Shown here piece by piece: positions 17,558-26,483 of a DNA stretch of 64,000 nucleotides (its first letter is position 1; the number at the start of each line of letters is the position of its first letter). The notes under the pieces were generated by a model. The model was not told the DNA's origin and did no database searches. It saw only the letters and a program-made list of their open reading frames with translations. The DNA is taken from NCBI GenBank assembly GCA_030447305.1, contig JAUJPC010000004.1, positions 1-64,000 on the forward strand, read 5' to 3'. The stretch is from Actinomycetota bacterium. Lineage in GTDB: Bacteria; Actinomycetota; CADDZG01; JAHWKV01. The position numbers and the translations under genes are program-made.

Positions 17558-18735
17558 AGCTCATACTCCGCGTTCAGGCGGACGTAGTCGGCCGTCAGGT
17601 CGGTCGTGAGGATTACGGCTTCGGAGGGGCCCACTCCCAGATCGCACTCGATGGTGACCTCGTTCCGGCTCATCGCCGCCCGGGCGGCTTCGATGGCATC
17701 CATACCCTCTCCGGCTCCGCCGGTGAGAACCTGCACGCCGGCCATGGAGATCGTCAGACCGTCGAACCTCGCGTGCACCCCCGAGTTACCGACCGCGGCG
17801 GCGACCCGGCCCCAGTTGGCGTCCTCACCGAACAACGCCGTTTTGACCAGCGTCGACTCCGCAATGAACCGGGCAGCCCGAACGGCGTCCTGCTCGGTGG
17901 CCGCCCCCGTGACGCGGACGGTTACGAACTTGGAGACTCCCTCCCCGTCCGAGACGATCTGCCGGCTGAGTGAGTCGCACACGGCGAGGAGCGCCGCCTC
18001 CACCTCCCCAGCGTCCGGCCGGGCTCCCGACGCCCCGTTGGCAAAAGCCAGCAGCGTGTCGTTCGTGCTGGTGTCGCCGTCGATGGTGATTGAGTTGAAG
18101 GTCTTGTCGGCCACCCGCCGCAGCGCCGCCTGCAGCAACGCCGGCTCAACCTCGGCATCGGTTGTCACGAATGCGAGCATGGTCGCCATATTGGGCGAGA
18201 TCATCCCGGCCCCTTTGGCGATCCCACCCACCCGCCAGCCGCCGGGGTGCGCCACCGCCGCGAGCTTCGGGACGGTGTCGGTGGTCATGATCGCCTGAGC
18301 GGCGGCCTGGTCGTGGTCGCCCAGCATCGACGCCGCCCTGCCGATTCCGGCGCTGACCTTGTCCATGGGGAGGAACGATCCGATCAGCCCGGTGGAGCAC
18401 ACCAGGATCTCGCCTGCAGGCACACCCAGGGCGTCGCCGGCGGCTTCGGTCATCGCCACCGCGTCGGAAAGGCCCTGCTGGCCGGTGCAGGCATTGGCAC
18501 ACCCCGAGTTGATTACGACTCCCCTGCTGGCACCGGCGGCGACTCGCTCCCGCGAGACCCGGACCGGAGCAGCCGCAACCTTGTTGCGGGTGAACACACC
18601 GGCCACCGAGGCTGGGCGCGCAGAAACGAGCAGGGCCACATCGGCGGCTCCAGACCGTTTCAGACCCGCGCTGACTCCGGCCGCCAGAAATCCCTCCGGG
18701 GCACAGACGCCGCCGGTCGTCCCGATCAAGTTCAC
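17554..18735 (-). CDS. argJ: Bifunctional glutamate N-acetyltransferase / amino-acid acetyltransferase
   Basis: Recycles the acetyl group from N-acetylornithine to glutamate, and may also use acetyl-CoA. The protein self-cleaves at Thr in AKGAGMISPNMATMLAF (conserved ATML), giving alpha and beta chains. SGCANACTGQQG and STNDTLLAFANG are further family blocks. Length 393 is typical. With argJ present and no separate argA or argE here, the pathway is the cyclic version. It is coupled to argC and argB by 4-nt overlaps. Confidence 0.96.
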   Translation of the reverse strand: MNLIGTTGGVCAPEGFLAAGVSAGLKRSGAADVALLVSARPASVAGVFTRNKVAAAPVRVSRERVAAGASRGVVINSGCANACTGQQGLSDAVAMTEAAGDALGVPAGEILVCSTGLIGSFLPMDKVSAGIGRAASMLGDHDQAAAQAIMTTDTVPKLAAVAHPGGWRVGGIAKGAGMISPNMATMLAFVTTDAEVEPALLQAALRRVADKTFNSITIDGDTSTNDTLLAFANGASGARPDAGEVEAALLAVCDSLSRQIVSDGEGVSKFVTVRVTGAATEQDAVRAARFIAESTLVKTALFGEDANWGRVAAAVGNSGVHARFDGLTISMAGVQVLTGGAGEGMDAIEAARAAMSRNEVTIECDLGVGPSEAVILTTDLTADYVRLNAEYEL

Positions 18736-19763
18736 GGGACGAGCGGCCGGTCGCCCAGGCCGGTGGTCTCAGACAGTCCCAACATCAGGTTTGCATTCTG
18801 GACCGCCTGTCCGGCGGCACCTTTGCCCAGGTTGTCTATGGCACCAAAAGCCAGCACCCGGCCGGTCCGGGCGTCGAAGTGCACCGCCACCTCGGCGAAG
18901 TTGGTGCCGGACAGGCGCTTGGTATGGGGCACCCCGCCTAGGAGGACTCTCACAAACGGCTCGTCCCGGTAGGCATCGGCGAGCACTCCGGAGAAATCGC
19001 CCTCAGACGAACCCGGCACCGCCTGGGCGACACAGCTGGCCAGCAATCCCCGATTCATGGGGACAAGATGCGGTACGAAGCTCACTCGAGCCTGACGGCC
19101 GGCAGCCAGGGCCAGCTCCTGCTCGATCTCTGCAATGTGCTTGTGGCCGGTAACCTTGTAGGGCGACAGGTTCTCATTGGCGGAACAGAAGTCGAACCCT
19201 TCGCCGCCGGCCCTTCCGGCTCCTGAGACGCCCGATTTCGCATCGATATGGATCCTGTCCGGCTCTATCATCCCTGCGGAGACCAGCGGCAACAGGGCCA
19301 GAAGGGCGGCGGTGGGATAACAGCCCGGGTTTGCCACGCGGTCGGCGTCCGCAATCCGATCACGGTGGAGCTCCGTCAGCCCGTACACCCAGCTGCCCAG
19401 CGCGTCGGGGTTGGCGTGCGGCTCACCGAACCAGTCCCTGTACCTGCCGGGGTCGTCCAGCCGGAAGTCGCCTCCCAGATCCACCACCTTGGGGCCCTCC
19501 TGCAGCGAAAACAGCTCCATGCCGGCTTTTTGGGGGAGGGACGAGAAAACGATGTCGACATCCGACTCCAGCGCCTCCTCAACCGAGACAAAGCTCAGGT
19601 GAGCAAGCGATCGAAGCGCAGGATAGGCCTCGATCAACGCCTTCCCAACCTGGGATGACGCGGACGCGGCGGTCACCTGTATCTCCGGGTGCACCTCCAG
19701 GATGCGCAGCAACTCCGCCCCGGCGAATCCAGAAGCCCCCAGTACAGCAGCTCTAGTTCCCAC
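18732..19763 (-). CDS. argC: N-acetyl-gamma-glutamyl-phosphate reductase
   Basis: NADPH-dependent reduction of acetylglutamyl phosphate. It has an N-terminal Rossmann motif (AAVLGASGFAGAELLRIL), the catalytic cysteine in ANPGCYPTAALLAL, and HKHIAEIEQEL. I choose GTG 19763 because GAGGAG (19774-19769) lies 5 nt upstream; a TTG at 19775 would place the ribosome-binding site inside the gene. It is the promoter-proximal gene of the arg operon. Candidate ARG boxes lie directly upstream. Confidence 0.95.
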   Translation of the reverse strand: MGTRAAVLGASGFAGAELLRILEVHPEIQVTAASASSQVGKALIEAYPALRSLAHLSFVSVEEALESDVDIVFSSLPQKAGMELFSLQEGPKVVDLGGDFRLDDPGRYRDWFGEPHANPDALGSWVYGLTELHRDRIADADRVANPGCYPTAALLALLPLVSAGMIEPDRIHIDAKSGVSGAGRAGGEGFDFCSANENLSPYKVTGHKHIAEIEQELALAAGRQARVSFVPHLVPMNRGLLASCVAQAVPGSSEGDFSGVLADAYRDEPFVRVLLGGVPHTKRLSGTNFAEVAVHFDARTGRVLAFGAIDNLGKGAAGQAVQNANLMLGLSETTGLGDRPLVP

Positions 19764-19783
19764 GCCACTCCTCAAGGTGATTC

Positions 19784-19816
19784 TGCATAGAGATGCGTTT
19801 CAGCGGATAGATATCC
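19784..19816 (-). promoter_or_regulatory. Tandem candidate ARG boxes in front of argC
   Basis: Two palindromes sit upstream of argC. TGCAT-AGAG-ATGCG (19784-19797) has the half-site/4-nt-spacer layout of ARG boxes, with the TGCAT half-sites I recall from actinobacteria. GGAT-AGAT-ATCC (19805-19816) is a second, more degenerate dyad. Their centres are 20 bp apart, about two helical turns and close to the 21-bp spacing of tandem boxes in E. coli. The first box ends 20 bp before the argC start, so ArgR binding should block transcription. Confidence 0.6.
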
Positions 19817-19892
19817 AAAGTATCATGGATGCGGCGGTTCTACGGGTAGCCCGTCTCCGGTTGCCAGGTCATGTGCTTCCTGAGCACTTCGA

Positions 19893-20714
19893 TCACCTAG
19901 GCGGAGCCGGTCTGCGTCCGCCAAAACGTCTGGAAAGGTTCATCAGGCCGGACTTGGTAACCCACCTGATTCCTTCAACAACGATGTCTCCCGACATCTT
20001 CGATTTGCCGATGCTCCTCTCCCTAAAGACGATCGGAATCTCCTTGACCCGAAATCCCTTCTTCCAGGTTCGAAAGGCCATCTCTATCTGGAAGGCGTAG
20101 CCTTCGGAGGATGCTGTATCGAGGTCCAGATTCTCCAGAACCTCCCGTCTGTAGCACCGGAAGCCGCTGGTCGAGTCACGAACTGGAAAGCCCAACAGCG
20201 TTCGGGAGTAGGCGTTGGCAGACCGAGACAGCACGTGCCGGGCCAGGGACCACCCCTCAACCCCTCCACCCTTCGTGTAGCGGGAGCCGATCACGAGGTC
20301 CGCACCGGCCGCTGCTTCGATCAGCCGCGGAAGGTCGTCGGGGTCGTGCGACAGATCGGCGTCCATCTCGACGAGACGGTCGAAACCCCTTTCCAGCCCC
20401 AGCTTGAAGCCGGCAACATAGGCCTTGCCGAGTCCCTTCTTTGAAGGGCGATGGAGCACCTGGATGCGGTCGTCCGCGAGCGCTCGTTCGTCGGCGATCT
20501 TGCCGGTCCCGTCCGGAGAGTCGTCGTCTATGACCAGGATCTCGAGAGTTGGATGCGAGGCCAGAACCCGGTCAAGTAAAAGTTCGATGCCGGCAGCCTC
20601 ATTGAAGGTGGGGACCAGGACAAGGGTTTTCGGCCCTCTTTCCTCGCTGCCCTCGCTCGCCGCCACCATTCCCTCTTTTCCATCCACGGTTCCTCCAGCG
20701 GAAACCTCGCTCAT
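19893..20714 (-). CDS. Polyprenol-phosphate mannosyltransferase (GT2 family)
   Basis: Likely transfers mannose from GDP-mannose to polyprenol phosphate, supplying mannose for lipoglycans or protein mannosylation. The GT2 domain has VLVPTFNEAAGIELLLDR, LVIDDDSPDGTG, VEMDADLSHDPDDLP (DxD), VIGSRYTKGGG and FRCYRREVL. There is no membrane domain after residue 260, as in the catalytic half of mycobacterial Ppm1. The start is taken as ATG 20714 (MSEVSAGG); 30 low-complexity residues precede the domain. A glucose-specific relative is possible. Confidence 0.88.
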   Translation of the reverse strand: MSEVSAGGTVDGKEGMVAASEGSEERGPKTLVLVPTFNEAAGIELLLDRVLASHPTLEILVIDDDSPDGTGKIADERALADDRIQVLHRPSKKGLGKAYVAGFKLGLERGFDRLVEMDADLSHDPDDLPRLIEAAAGADLVIGSRYTKGGGVEGWSLARHVLSRSANAYSRTLLGFPVRDSTSGFRCYRREVLENLDLDTASSEGYAFQIEMAFRTWKKGFRVKEIPIVFRERSIGKSKMSGDIVVEGIRWVTKSGLMNLSRRFGGRRPAPPR

Positions 20715-20851
20715 CCCTTGCCCGACGGGACGAACATCCCGAGAGCGGCTCCTCGGACCGCCCGAGCACGGCGGCCGGTCGAAGCCCGCACACGGGTGAA
20801 TCGCCTGCCGGTTCCGGTATCGTGACAGAAGTGAATCCGGCATACGATCTT

Positions 20852-21877
20852 ATGGCTCTTCTGCGGAGGACTCGGTTACCTTGGGTTGTCTTGCTGTTGT
20901 GGCTTGCGCTGCTCGGGGCTTGTCGACAGGAGGCCAGCGATGGCGAGCGAGGCGCCGGTTCGGTGGAGGTCTCCAAGGACCCCGTACTCCTCCCGGGTGA
21001 CGCCCGCAAGATCGTCGACCAAGTCAACGAGGGGTCTGACCGGGCCAACGCAACGCTTGACGAGAGAATCCAGGCTTCCGTTGAGACGTCACCGGCACGT
21101 GACGTCGGCGACGCATTCTTCAAGCGGCTGAGGGCTCTGGGCAGAACGTCGATCGGCGGTGCCGGGGAGGTACGGGACGCCCGAACCTACGTTCCCAGGC
21201 AGACCAGCTACCCTGCTCGTTTTCTGGCCTTTGTTAACACCAGGGTACCGGGTGACCCTTCTGAGCCTGCCGAAAACTGGCTATGGCTCTACGAGAAGGA
21301 AGCGGCGGACCAACCGTGGAAGCTCGCCCTGTACGTCACCCTTCCTCCGGACTTCCCCGCACCCGACGTATCGGTGGATGGAGACGGCTTTGCTCAGATG
21401 GTGTCCCGGCAGGAAGCCGATGATCTGAAGCTTGCGCCGTCGCGGCTGCCCGAAGAGCTGGCAGAGTACCTCTCCGGCTACGCCGCCGGAAGCGACTCAT
21501 CCATCTTCGCTCCGGGTCCTCATACCAGCCGGCTTTCGCAGGCTTTGAAGGCTCAATCCGACAGGGATGCCGGAGAGGGAATCACCTCCTCGATTGAAGC
21601 AAAGGCGGGCCGGTTCCCCGTGCAGGCGTTCAAAACGGCAGACGGGAGCGCGCTGGCGTTGTTCTCCCAAAACATGGCGACCAAATACGCGGCCGCTCCC
21701 GGCAAGACCCTGAAGCCGCTAAGAGGGTCTGAGGGCCTCCTGGAGCCGGGCAACTACGCCACCATCCAAAGAAACGTCGTGAACATGGTTGCGGCCGTTA
21801 TCCCTCCTGCAGAGTCGGACGGAATGGTGCAAATTATCGGTTCCACGGGCGGAACGGTGTCCTTCGAGACGACCTAA
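20852..21877 (+). CDS. Lipoprotein of unknown function
   Basis: A predicted lipoprotein: MALLRRTRLPWVVLLLW then a lipobox ending LLGAC, with lipidated Cys at residue 24 from ATG 20852. GTG 20822 would add ten residues before the signal and is an alternative; neither start has a good Shine-Dalgarno. The mature part (about 318 residues) has segments such as ENWLWLYEKEAADQPWKLALYVTLPP and a repeated extracellular-domain look, but I recognise no catalytic motif. It may belong to an actinobacterial surface-lipoprotein family. Its stop overlaps the convergent gene by 4 nt. Confidence 0.75.
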   Translation: MALLRRTRLPWVVLLLWLALLGACRQEASDGERGAGSVEVSKDPVLLPGDARKIVDQVNEGSDRANATLDERIQASVETSPARDVGDAFFKRLRALGRTSIGGAGEVRDARTYVPRQTSYPARFLAFVNTRVPGDPSEPAENWLWLYEKEAADQPWKLALYVTLPPDFPAPDVSVDGDGFAQMVSRQEADDLKLAPSRLPEELAEYLSGYAAGSDSSIFAPGPHTSRLSQALKAQSDRDAGEGITSSIEAKAGRFPVQAFKTADGSALALFSQNMATKYAAAPGKTLKPLRGSEGLLEPGNYATIQRNVVNMVAAVIPPAESDGMVQIIGSTGGTVSFETT

Positions 21878-22614
21878 CGGCGGCTCTTCTCCATCTCCTC
21901 CGCCTCGGCGAGCCTCGCACTGGCAAGCTCCTGCGCTTTCCGAGCGATGTTGCCGAGCCTTTCAGCTCGCTCTTTAGCTGCGGCCGACGCCTCCGCGAGC
22001 TCCCTTGACTCCCTCGTTGCCCGCTCCGAGTCCGCCACTGCCTTCCGAGCCTCCGCGAGCTTCGCCTCCGCCTCGGCCCGAAGCCTGCCCGCCCGCTCGC
22101 TGATCCTCTGCTCGTCGCCGCCGGCCGGCGGAGGCTCAAACCCCGTGACCGGCCCACCGAATCCGCCCGGAATCGCCTCCTTGAGCAGTACCCCGCTCTT
22201 CAACCGCTGCCGAGTCTCGTCGTCGGTGGCTGCCGCCAGCAGCGTCTCAGTAAGCTTCTCCTTTACCTGGGCGGTGATCGAGCGTTCCTGATCGGCGAGA
22301 AGCGACACGGCCCGAGCGGTAATGGCGGCAATGGCCCGCTGGCGATCGGTCTTTGCGTCGTCCATGGCGGCCCGGGAGGTTGCCGTCCCCAGCCTTTCGC
22401 CGGCGTCCAGCAACCTGGTCACCAGGTCCGGATGCTGCCGGGCAACGAGGTTGAGAGCATAGGCGGCTGTGCTGGGGCGCTTCAGCCCTTTGACGGCCGC
22501 AGCCGCGACGTCATCGCCCGACTTCTTCAGCACCTTTGAGATGCGGTCACGCTCGGCCGTGAATTCCTCGGGCGGAAGCTCGAAGAGGGGTGCAGCAGCA
22601 TCGGGCAGGTTCAT
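21874..22614 (-). CDS. Conserved actinobacterial coiled-coil protein, function unknown
   Basis: The 246-residue soluble protein has two parts. The N-terminal part (1-100) has LFELPPEEFTAERDRISKVLKKSGD and LKRPSTAAYALNLVARQHPDLV. I recall this pattern (few residues, then LRKPSxxAWxxNxLAR) in many actinobacterial hypothetical proteins. From about 165 to 246 it is Ala/Glu/Arg-rich with a strong heptad pattern, a long coiled coil. It has no signal peptide or catalytic motif. It stands alone, convergent with the lipoprotein gene. Confidence 0.8.
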   Translation of the reverse strand: MNLPDAAAPLFELPPEEFTAERDRISKVLKKSGDDVAAAAVKGLKRPSTAAYALNLVARQHPDLVTRLLDAGERLGTATSRAAMDDAKTDRQRAIAAITARAVSLLADQERSITAQVKEKLTETLLAAATDDETRQRLKSGVLLKEAIPGGFGGPVTGFEPPPAGGDEQRISERAGRLRAEAEAKLAEARKAVADSERATRESRELAEASAAAKERAERLGNIARKAQELASARLAEAEEMEKSRR

Positions 22615-22711
22615 GGGCGAAATTGTATGCGGGTGGCCTGGGCGTTTGGGCTTGGCCCAGCCGGTTAGAGTTGCGGAGGAACTGCCGGCTCAGAAAGGGT
22701 GAGGCTACAGG

Positions 22712-23575
22712 ATGGATTGGCTGACGCAACCCGACGTTTATGTCGGCTTTTTGACACTGCTGGCGCTCGAGGTGGTTCTGGGAATCGACAACATCGTCTT
22801 CCTGTCCATTCTCGCCGGGAAGCTGCCCAAGCCCCAGCAGCGCAAGGCCAGGCAGGTGGGACTCGGGCTGGCGCTCGTCATGCGCATCGGCCTGCTGCTT
22901 ACGCTTTCTGCAATCATCAAGCTCACCAACCCGATCTTCACCGTCCTGGAGCAGGAGATTTCCGGCCGCGACCTGATCCTGCTCCTTGGAGGACTGTTCC
23001 TCATAGGCAAGAGCACCTATGAGATCCACGACAAGCTCGAGGGCCACGAGGGCCATGCCACGGCCAAGGCCGCGGCGTCGTTCACGAGCGTGATCATCCA
23101 AATAGGGATCCTGGACATCGTCTTCTCACTGGACTCGGTTATCACCGCAGTCGGCATGGTCGATCAGATCGGGGTGATGATCGCGGCGGTCGTCGTTGCG
23201 GTCGTCATCATGCTGATAGCCGCCGGTACCGTCAGCGCCTTCGTGGACCGCCATCCGACGGTCAAGATCCTGGCGCTCAGCTTCCTTCTCCTGATCGGCC
23301 TCAGCCTTATGCTCGAGGGCCTTCACCGGCACATTCCCAAGGGATACATCTACTTCGCGATGGGCTTCTCACTGTTCGTCGAGTCCATCAACCTGAGGGC
23401 CGGCCGCAAGAGGGCAGAGAAGGCCCTCGCGGACCAGCCGGTTCATCTGCGTGCCCGTTACTCGGAGCCCTCCTCGAAGGCCGGGAAGGCTCCGGCCAAG
23501 GTCGGGGCGGCAAAGGGCGGCAGCAAGGCCGGCGCGAGGCCGGCATCCAGGTCAAAAGACGGCCGCCGAAGGTAA
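22712..23575 (+). CDS. TerC family integral membrane protein
   Basis: The 287-residue membrane protein has about seven hydrophobic helices. The two TerC acidic blocks are present: LEVVLGIDNIVFLSIL in helix 1-2 and QIGILDIVFSLDSVITAVGMVDQIG in the middle. The Asp residues are thought to bind metal. Family members export Mn2+ or assist exoenzyme metallation. A Lys/Ala/Gly-rich cytoplasmic tail (after 235) is extra. The 97-bp upstream region shows no yybP-ykoY riboswitch. A terminator follows at 23615. Confidence 0.9.
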   Translation: MDWLTQPDVYVGFLTLLALEVVLGIDNIVFLSILAGKLPKPQQRKARQVGLGLALVMRIGLLLTLSAIIKLTNPIFTVLEQEISGRDLILLLGGLFLIGKSTYEIHDKLEGHEGHATAKAAASFTSVIIQIGILDIVFSLDSVITAVGMVDQIGVMIAAVVVAVVIMLIAAGTVSAFVDRHPTVKILALSFLLLIGLSLMLEGLHRHIPKGYIYFAMGFSLFVESINLRAGRKRAEKALADQPVHLRARYSEPSSKAGKAPAKVGAAKGGSKAGARPASRSKDGRRR

Positions 23576-23610
23576 GCACATCCCGAAGCGCCTGCGCCTT
23601 GAGTGAACAA

Positions 23611-23653
23611 AAAAACAGGGTGGCCAGCGATCCGGCCACCTGTTCTTTTGTTT
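23611..23653. terminator. Bidirectional intrinsic terminator between terC and the small secreted gene
   Basis: ACAGG-GTGGCC (23615-23625) pairs with GGCCAC-CTGT (23634-23643) with a one-base bulge. It is flanked by an A run at 23608-23615 and a T-rich tract (TTCTTTTGTTT) after it. It can stop transcription from terC on the plus strand and from the small gene on the minus strand. Confidence 0.8.
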
Positions 23654-23672
23654 GGTGCTTCACTGGTCTGTC

Positions 23673-23849
23673 TCAGACCGGACAGAACGGAGCTCTCGGA
23701 AAGCCTATCGTTCCCGGGGCGCCGCGATAGACACAGGCGTGGGACGCTCCTTCGCTCGGTGATTCGGCCGGCGGCTGAGCCCAGCTAGGGCCTGCCGTCG
23801 CCAGTAGGAAGACCATGCTGCATCCCACAGTGATCAGTCGCTTCTTCAT
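23673..23849 (-). CDS. Small secreted protein (58 aa), unknown
   Basis: ATG 23849 has AGGAGGT eight nt upstream, one of the best ribosome-binding sites in the window. The product starts MKKRLITVGCSMVFLLATAG and has a clean signal-peptidase site after PSWA. The mature 30-odd residues are QPPAESPSEGASHACVYRG and a tail ending FPRAPFCPV, with two cysteines that could form one disulfide. No family is recognised. It lies alone between terC and pheT with a shared terminator. The 186 bp upstream hold a TATATG but no convincing -35. Confidence 0.7.
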   Translation of the reverse strand: MKKRLITVGCSMVFLLATAGPSWAQPPAESPSEGASHACVYRGAPGTIGFPRAPFCPV

Positions 23850-24089
23850 CCAAGCCACCTCCTGGGATTGTTTGCGTTCGCCGATGCCCATATAGATCGG
23901 CAAGCGTGTCCTTCGCTCCCCGCTTACTTGAGGGACGATGTTCGGGCGATCCGGTGGCGGACACTGTCGCCGATTGCGCCGTCCGCGCGCGGACCAAGTA
24001 ACCCTTACCCACTTCTGAATAGCGTATGAGAGCTTTAGGACTTAGATCCAGCTTTGCGTGGATGGGACGGTGTGCGGTCCAGTGGTCTT

Positions 24090-26483
24090 CTATGCCCGGA
24101 CCTTGCCTCCGTGGCGCTCTCCGATGGCCCTGGCTATGGCGTCCCGAAACTCCAAAGCCTCCGCTTCGCCCAGGGTTCGTTCCTGGCTGCGGAAAGACAT
24201 TGAGATTGCGACGCTCTTGTTCCCTTTACCAACCTGTTCGCCGCGGTAGACGTCTATCAGGCGGACGCTCTCCAAGAGACCGCCTCCGGCGGCTTCGGCC
24301 GTTTTCAGGAGGCTCCCGGCATCCACCTTCTCCGGCACCACCACGGCCAGGTCCAGCAGGACTGCGGGGAACCGGCTCGGCGCGGGCGGCGGCAGTGGGC
24401 CGCCGGCCAGCGACAGCATGACATCCAGGGCAAACTCCCCGACGCCGAAGCGCGCCGGGACGCTCGCCCGGTTCGCAGCCTGGGCTTCCAGCTCGCCGAA
24501 GATCCCAAGCCGAGTGCCGTCCGGAGCGAACAGCCCTGCGACCCTGGTCGGGTGGTACGGGATCTCCTGACACTCCTCGAACGACGCGTCCCTGACGCTC
24601 AGCGCCCTCAACATTACCTCCACCGCACCCTTGAGGTCGTAGAAATCGAGCTCACGCGGCGGGGAGTACCACTGCTGAGGGCTCAGCCCTCCGATGGCGA
24701 TGGCCAGCCTCAGCTTCTCGGTGGGCGCCTCGACTCCGTTGGGGTGGAACGTCCTTCCTATCTCGAAAAGCCGTACGTCGCCGGGCCGGCGAGAGAAGTT
24801 GACGGCCGCAGAGCGAAGCAGCCCGGGAAGAAGGGATGGGCGCAGTAGTGACTCGTCCAGACTGAGAGGGTTGGCCAGCCGGGTAGCCCGATCCGAAGCG
24901 ACTCCTATCTTCTGAAGATCCGCAGGGCCGACGAGGCTGGAGGTACGAGCCTCGAACAGGCCGGCCCCTATCAGTGCGCGGCGCAGCTTACGGAGCAGCT
25001 TTTCCTCGCCGGACAGCTTCCCCGCTCGGTTTGACCCGGCCGGAAGGGTGGTCGGGATCTTGTCATAACCGATGACCCGGGCGACCTCCTCGATCAGGTC
25101 CTCCTCCGCTTTGATGTCCACCCGGAAGGTCGGAACGGTGGTCCGGATGGACCCGTTAGCGGTGTGGGGATCCAGGCCCAGCCGGTCGAGCGCGTCGGTC
25201 ATCTGTTCGGTCGAAAGGTCGACGCCGAGCAGGGCCCGAGCTCGCTCTGGACGCATGGTGATGATCTCCGGCTTCACCGGCTCCGGATATACGTCCACGG
25301 CTCCGGCGGCTGCCGGTCCGCCGGCCCAGCCGGCTATCAAGGCCGTCGCCAGCCGAGAGGCGGTCTCCACGCCGTTGGGGTCCACTCCCCGCTCAAAGCG
25401 AGCGGAAGCCTCGGAACGGAGCCCGTGCCGGCGCGAGGACCGGAAGATGGATCGAGGGTCGAATACCGCCGTCTCCAGGATCACCCGGCTGGTCTGGTCC
25501 GTTACCTCGCTGTCCTGGCCGCCCATGATGCCGGCCAGGGCGATGGGAGCCGACTCGTCCGCAATCACCAGGTCCTCCGGGTCCATACGCCGTTCAACTC
25601 CGTCTATAGACCTCATTACCTCCCCCTGCGTCGCCCGGCGGACCACGATCCTTCGGCCGGTCACCCGGTCCATGTCGAAGGGGTGCTGCGGGTGCCCGGT
25701 GATCAAAAGGGCGTAGTTCGTTGCGTCGACCACGGCGGATATGGGACGGATGCCGCTCAAGACGAGCCGCTGCTGCGCCAAGGCCGGGGCCGGGCCCGGT
25801 GCCACGCCCTCAATTACTCTCGCCATATAGCGAGAGCATCCTGCGCCGTCTTGGATTTCCACCTGGACCAGCTCGGTGGTCTGAGAGCCCGACGTATCGA
25901 ACTTGAGCATTGAACCAAAGTCCTTCAGCGCCGCACCGGTGCAGGCGGCGACCTCGCGGGCGACCCCGATCAGGCCCATCGCGTCCGGACGGTTGGGGTT
26001 GATCTCCAGCTCCAGCACCGCTTCGCCGAGACCGAGGACCTGCTTCAGATCGCTGCCGACGACCGCAGCCGAGTCCAGGACCAGAATCCCGGAGTGATCC
26101 TCTCCCAGGCCGAGCTCGGAAGCGCTGCAGAGCATGCCCTCGGAGGGCACGCCCCGGAACTTGCGGCGGCCGATCTCGCCCACCTTGGGCACCCGGGAGC
26201 CGGGCTGTGCCACCGGCACCTTGTCGCCCACCGAGAAGTTGCTGGCCCCGCAGACGACGCTGATGTCCATGCAGCCGGTCCGAACCTTCACCACGGAAAG
26301 CTTGTCGGCGTTGGGGTGAGCCGCGATCTCGCTTACCTCGCCGACTATGATGCCCGCGATGCCCTCGCCGGTCCGATTGATCTTCTCGACCTTCATGCCG
26401 GTGGCGGTCAGCCTGGCAGCGATCTCCTCGGGCGACCCGATTATCTCAACGAACTCGTCCAGCCAGGAAAGAGGAACCTTCAT
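24090..26483 (-). CDS. pheT: Phenylalanyl-tRNA synthetase beta subunit
   Basis: The 797-residue editing and tRNA-binding subunit of the alpha2-beta2 enzyme. An EMAP/OB-type tRNA-binding domain occupies about 40-150 (VGEVSEIAAHPNADKLSVVKV). B3/B4 editing region, B5 (DVYPEPVKPEIITMRPERARALLG) and the inactive catalytic-like core follow. The C-terminal anticodon-binding domain has SRFPAVLLDLAVVVPEKVDAG and KSVAISMSFRSQERTLGEAEAL. Its ATG overlaps the pheS stop by 4 nt. Confidence 0.97.
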   Translation of the reverse strand: MKVPLSWLDEFVEIIGSPEEIAARLTATGMKVEKINRTGEGIAGIIVGEVSEIAAHPNADKLSVVKVRTGCMDISVVCGASNFSVGDKVPVAQPGSRVPKVGEIGRRKFRGVPSEGMLCSASELGLGEDHSGILVLDSAAVVGSDLKQVLGLGEAVLELEINPNRPDAMGLIGVAREVAACTGAALKDFGSMLKFDTSGSQTTELVQVEIQDGAGCSRYMARVIEGVAPGPAPALAQQRLVLSGIRPISAVVDATNYALLITGHPQHPFDMDRVTGRRIVVRRATQGEVMRSIDGVERRMDPEDLVIADESAPIALAGIMGGQDSEVTDQTSRVILETAVFDPRSIFRSSRRHGLRSEASARFERGVDPNGVETASRLATALIAGWAGGPAAAGAVDVYPEPVKPEIITMRPERARALLGVDLSTEQMTDALDRLGLDPHTANGSIRTTVPTFRVDIKAEEDLIEEVARVIGYDKIPTTLPAGSNRAGKLSGEEKLLRKLRRALIGAGLFEARTSSLVGPADLQKIGVASDRATRLANPLSLDESLLRPSLLPGLLRSAAVNFSRRPGDVRLFEIGRTFHPNGVEAPTEKLRLAIAIGGLSPQQWYSPPRELDFYDLKGAVEVMLRALSVRDASFEECQEIPYHPTRVAGLFAPDGTRLGIFGELEAQAANRASVPARFGVGEFALDVMLSLAGGPLPPPAPSRFPAVLLDLAVVVPEKVDAGSLLKTAEAAGGGLLESVRLIDVYRGEQVGKGNKSVAISMSFRSQERTLGEAEALEFRDAIARAIGERHGGKVRA

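Noticed and set aside
22615-22711. yybP-ykoY (manganese) riboswitch before terC
   Set aside because: The 97-bp region has hairpins but none of the conserved loop sequences of that element.
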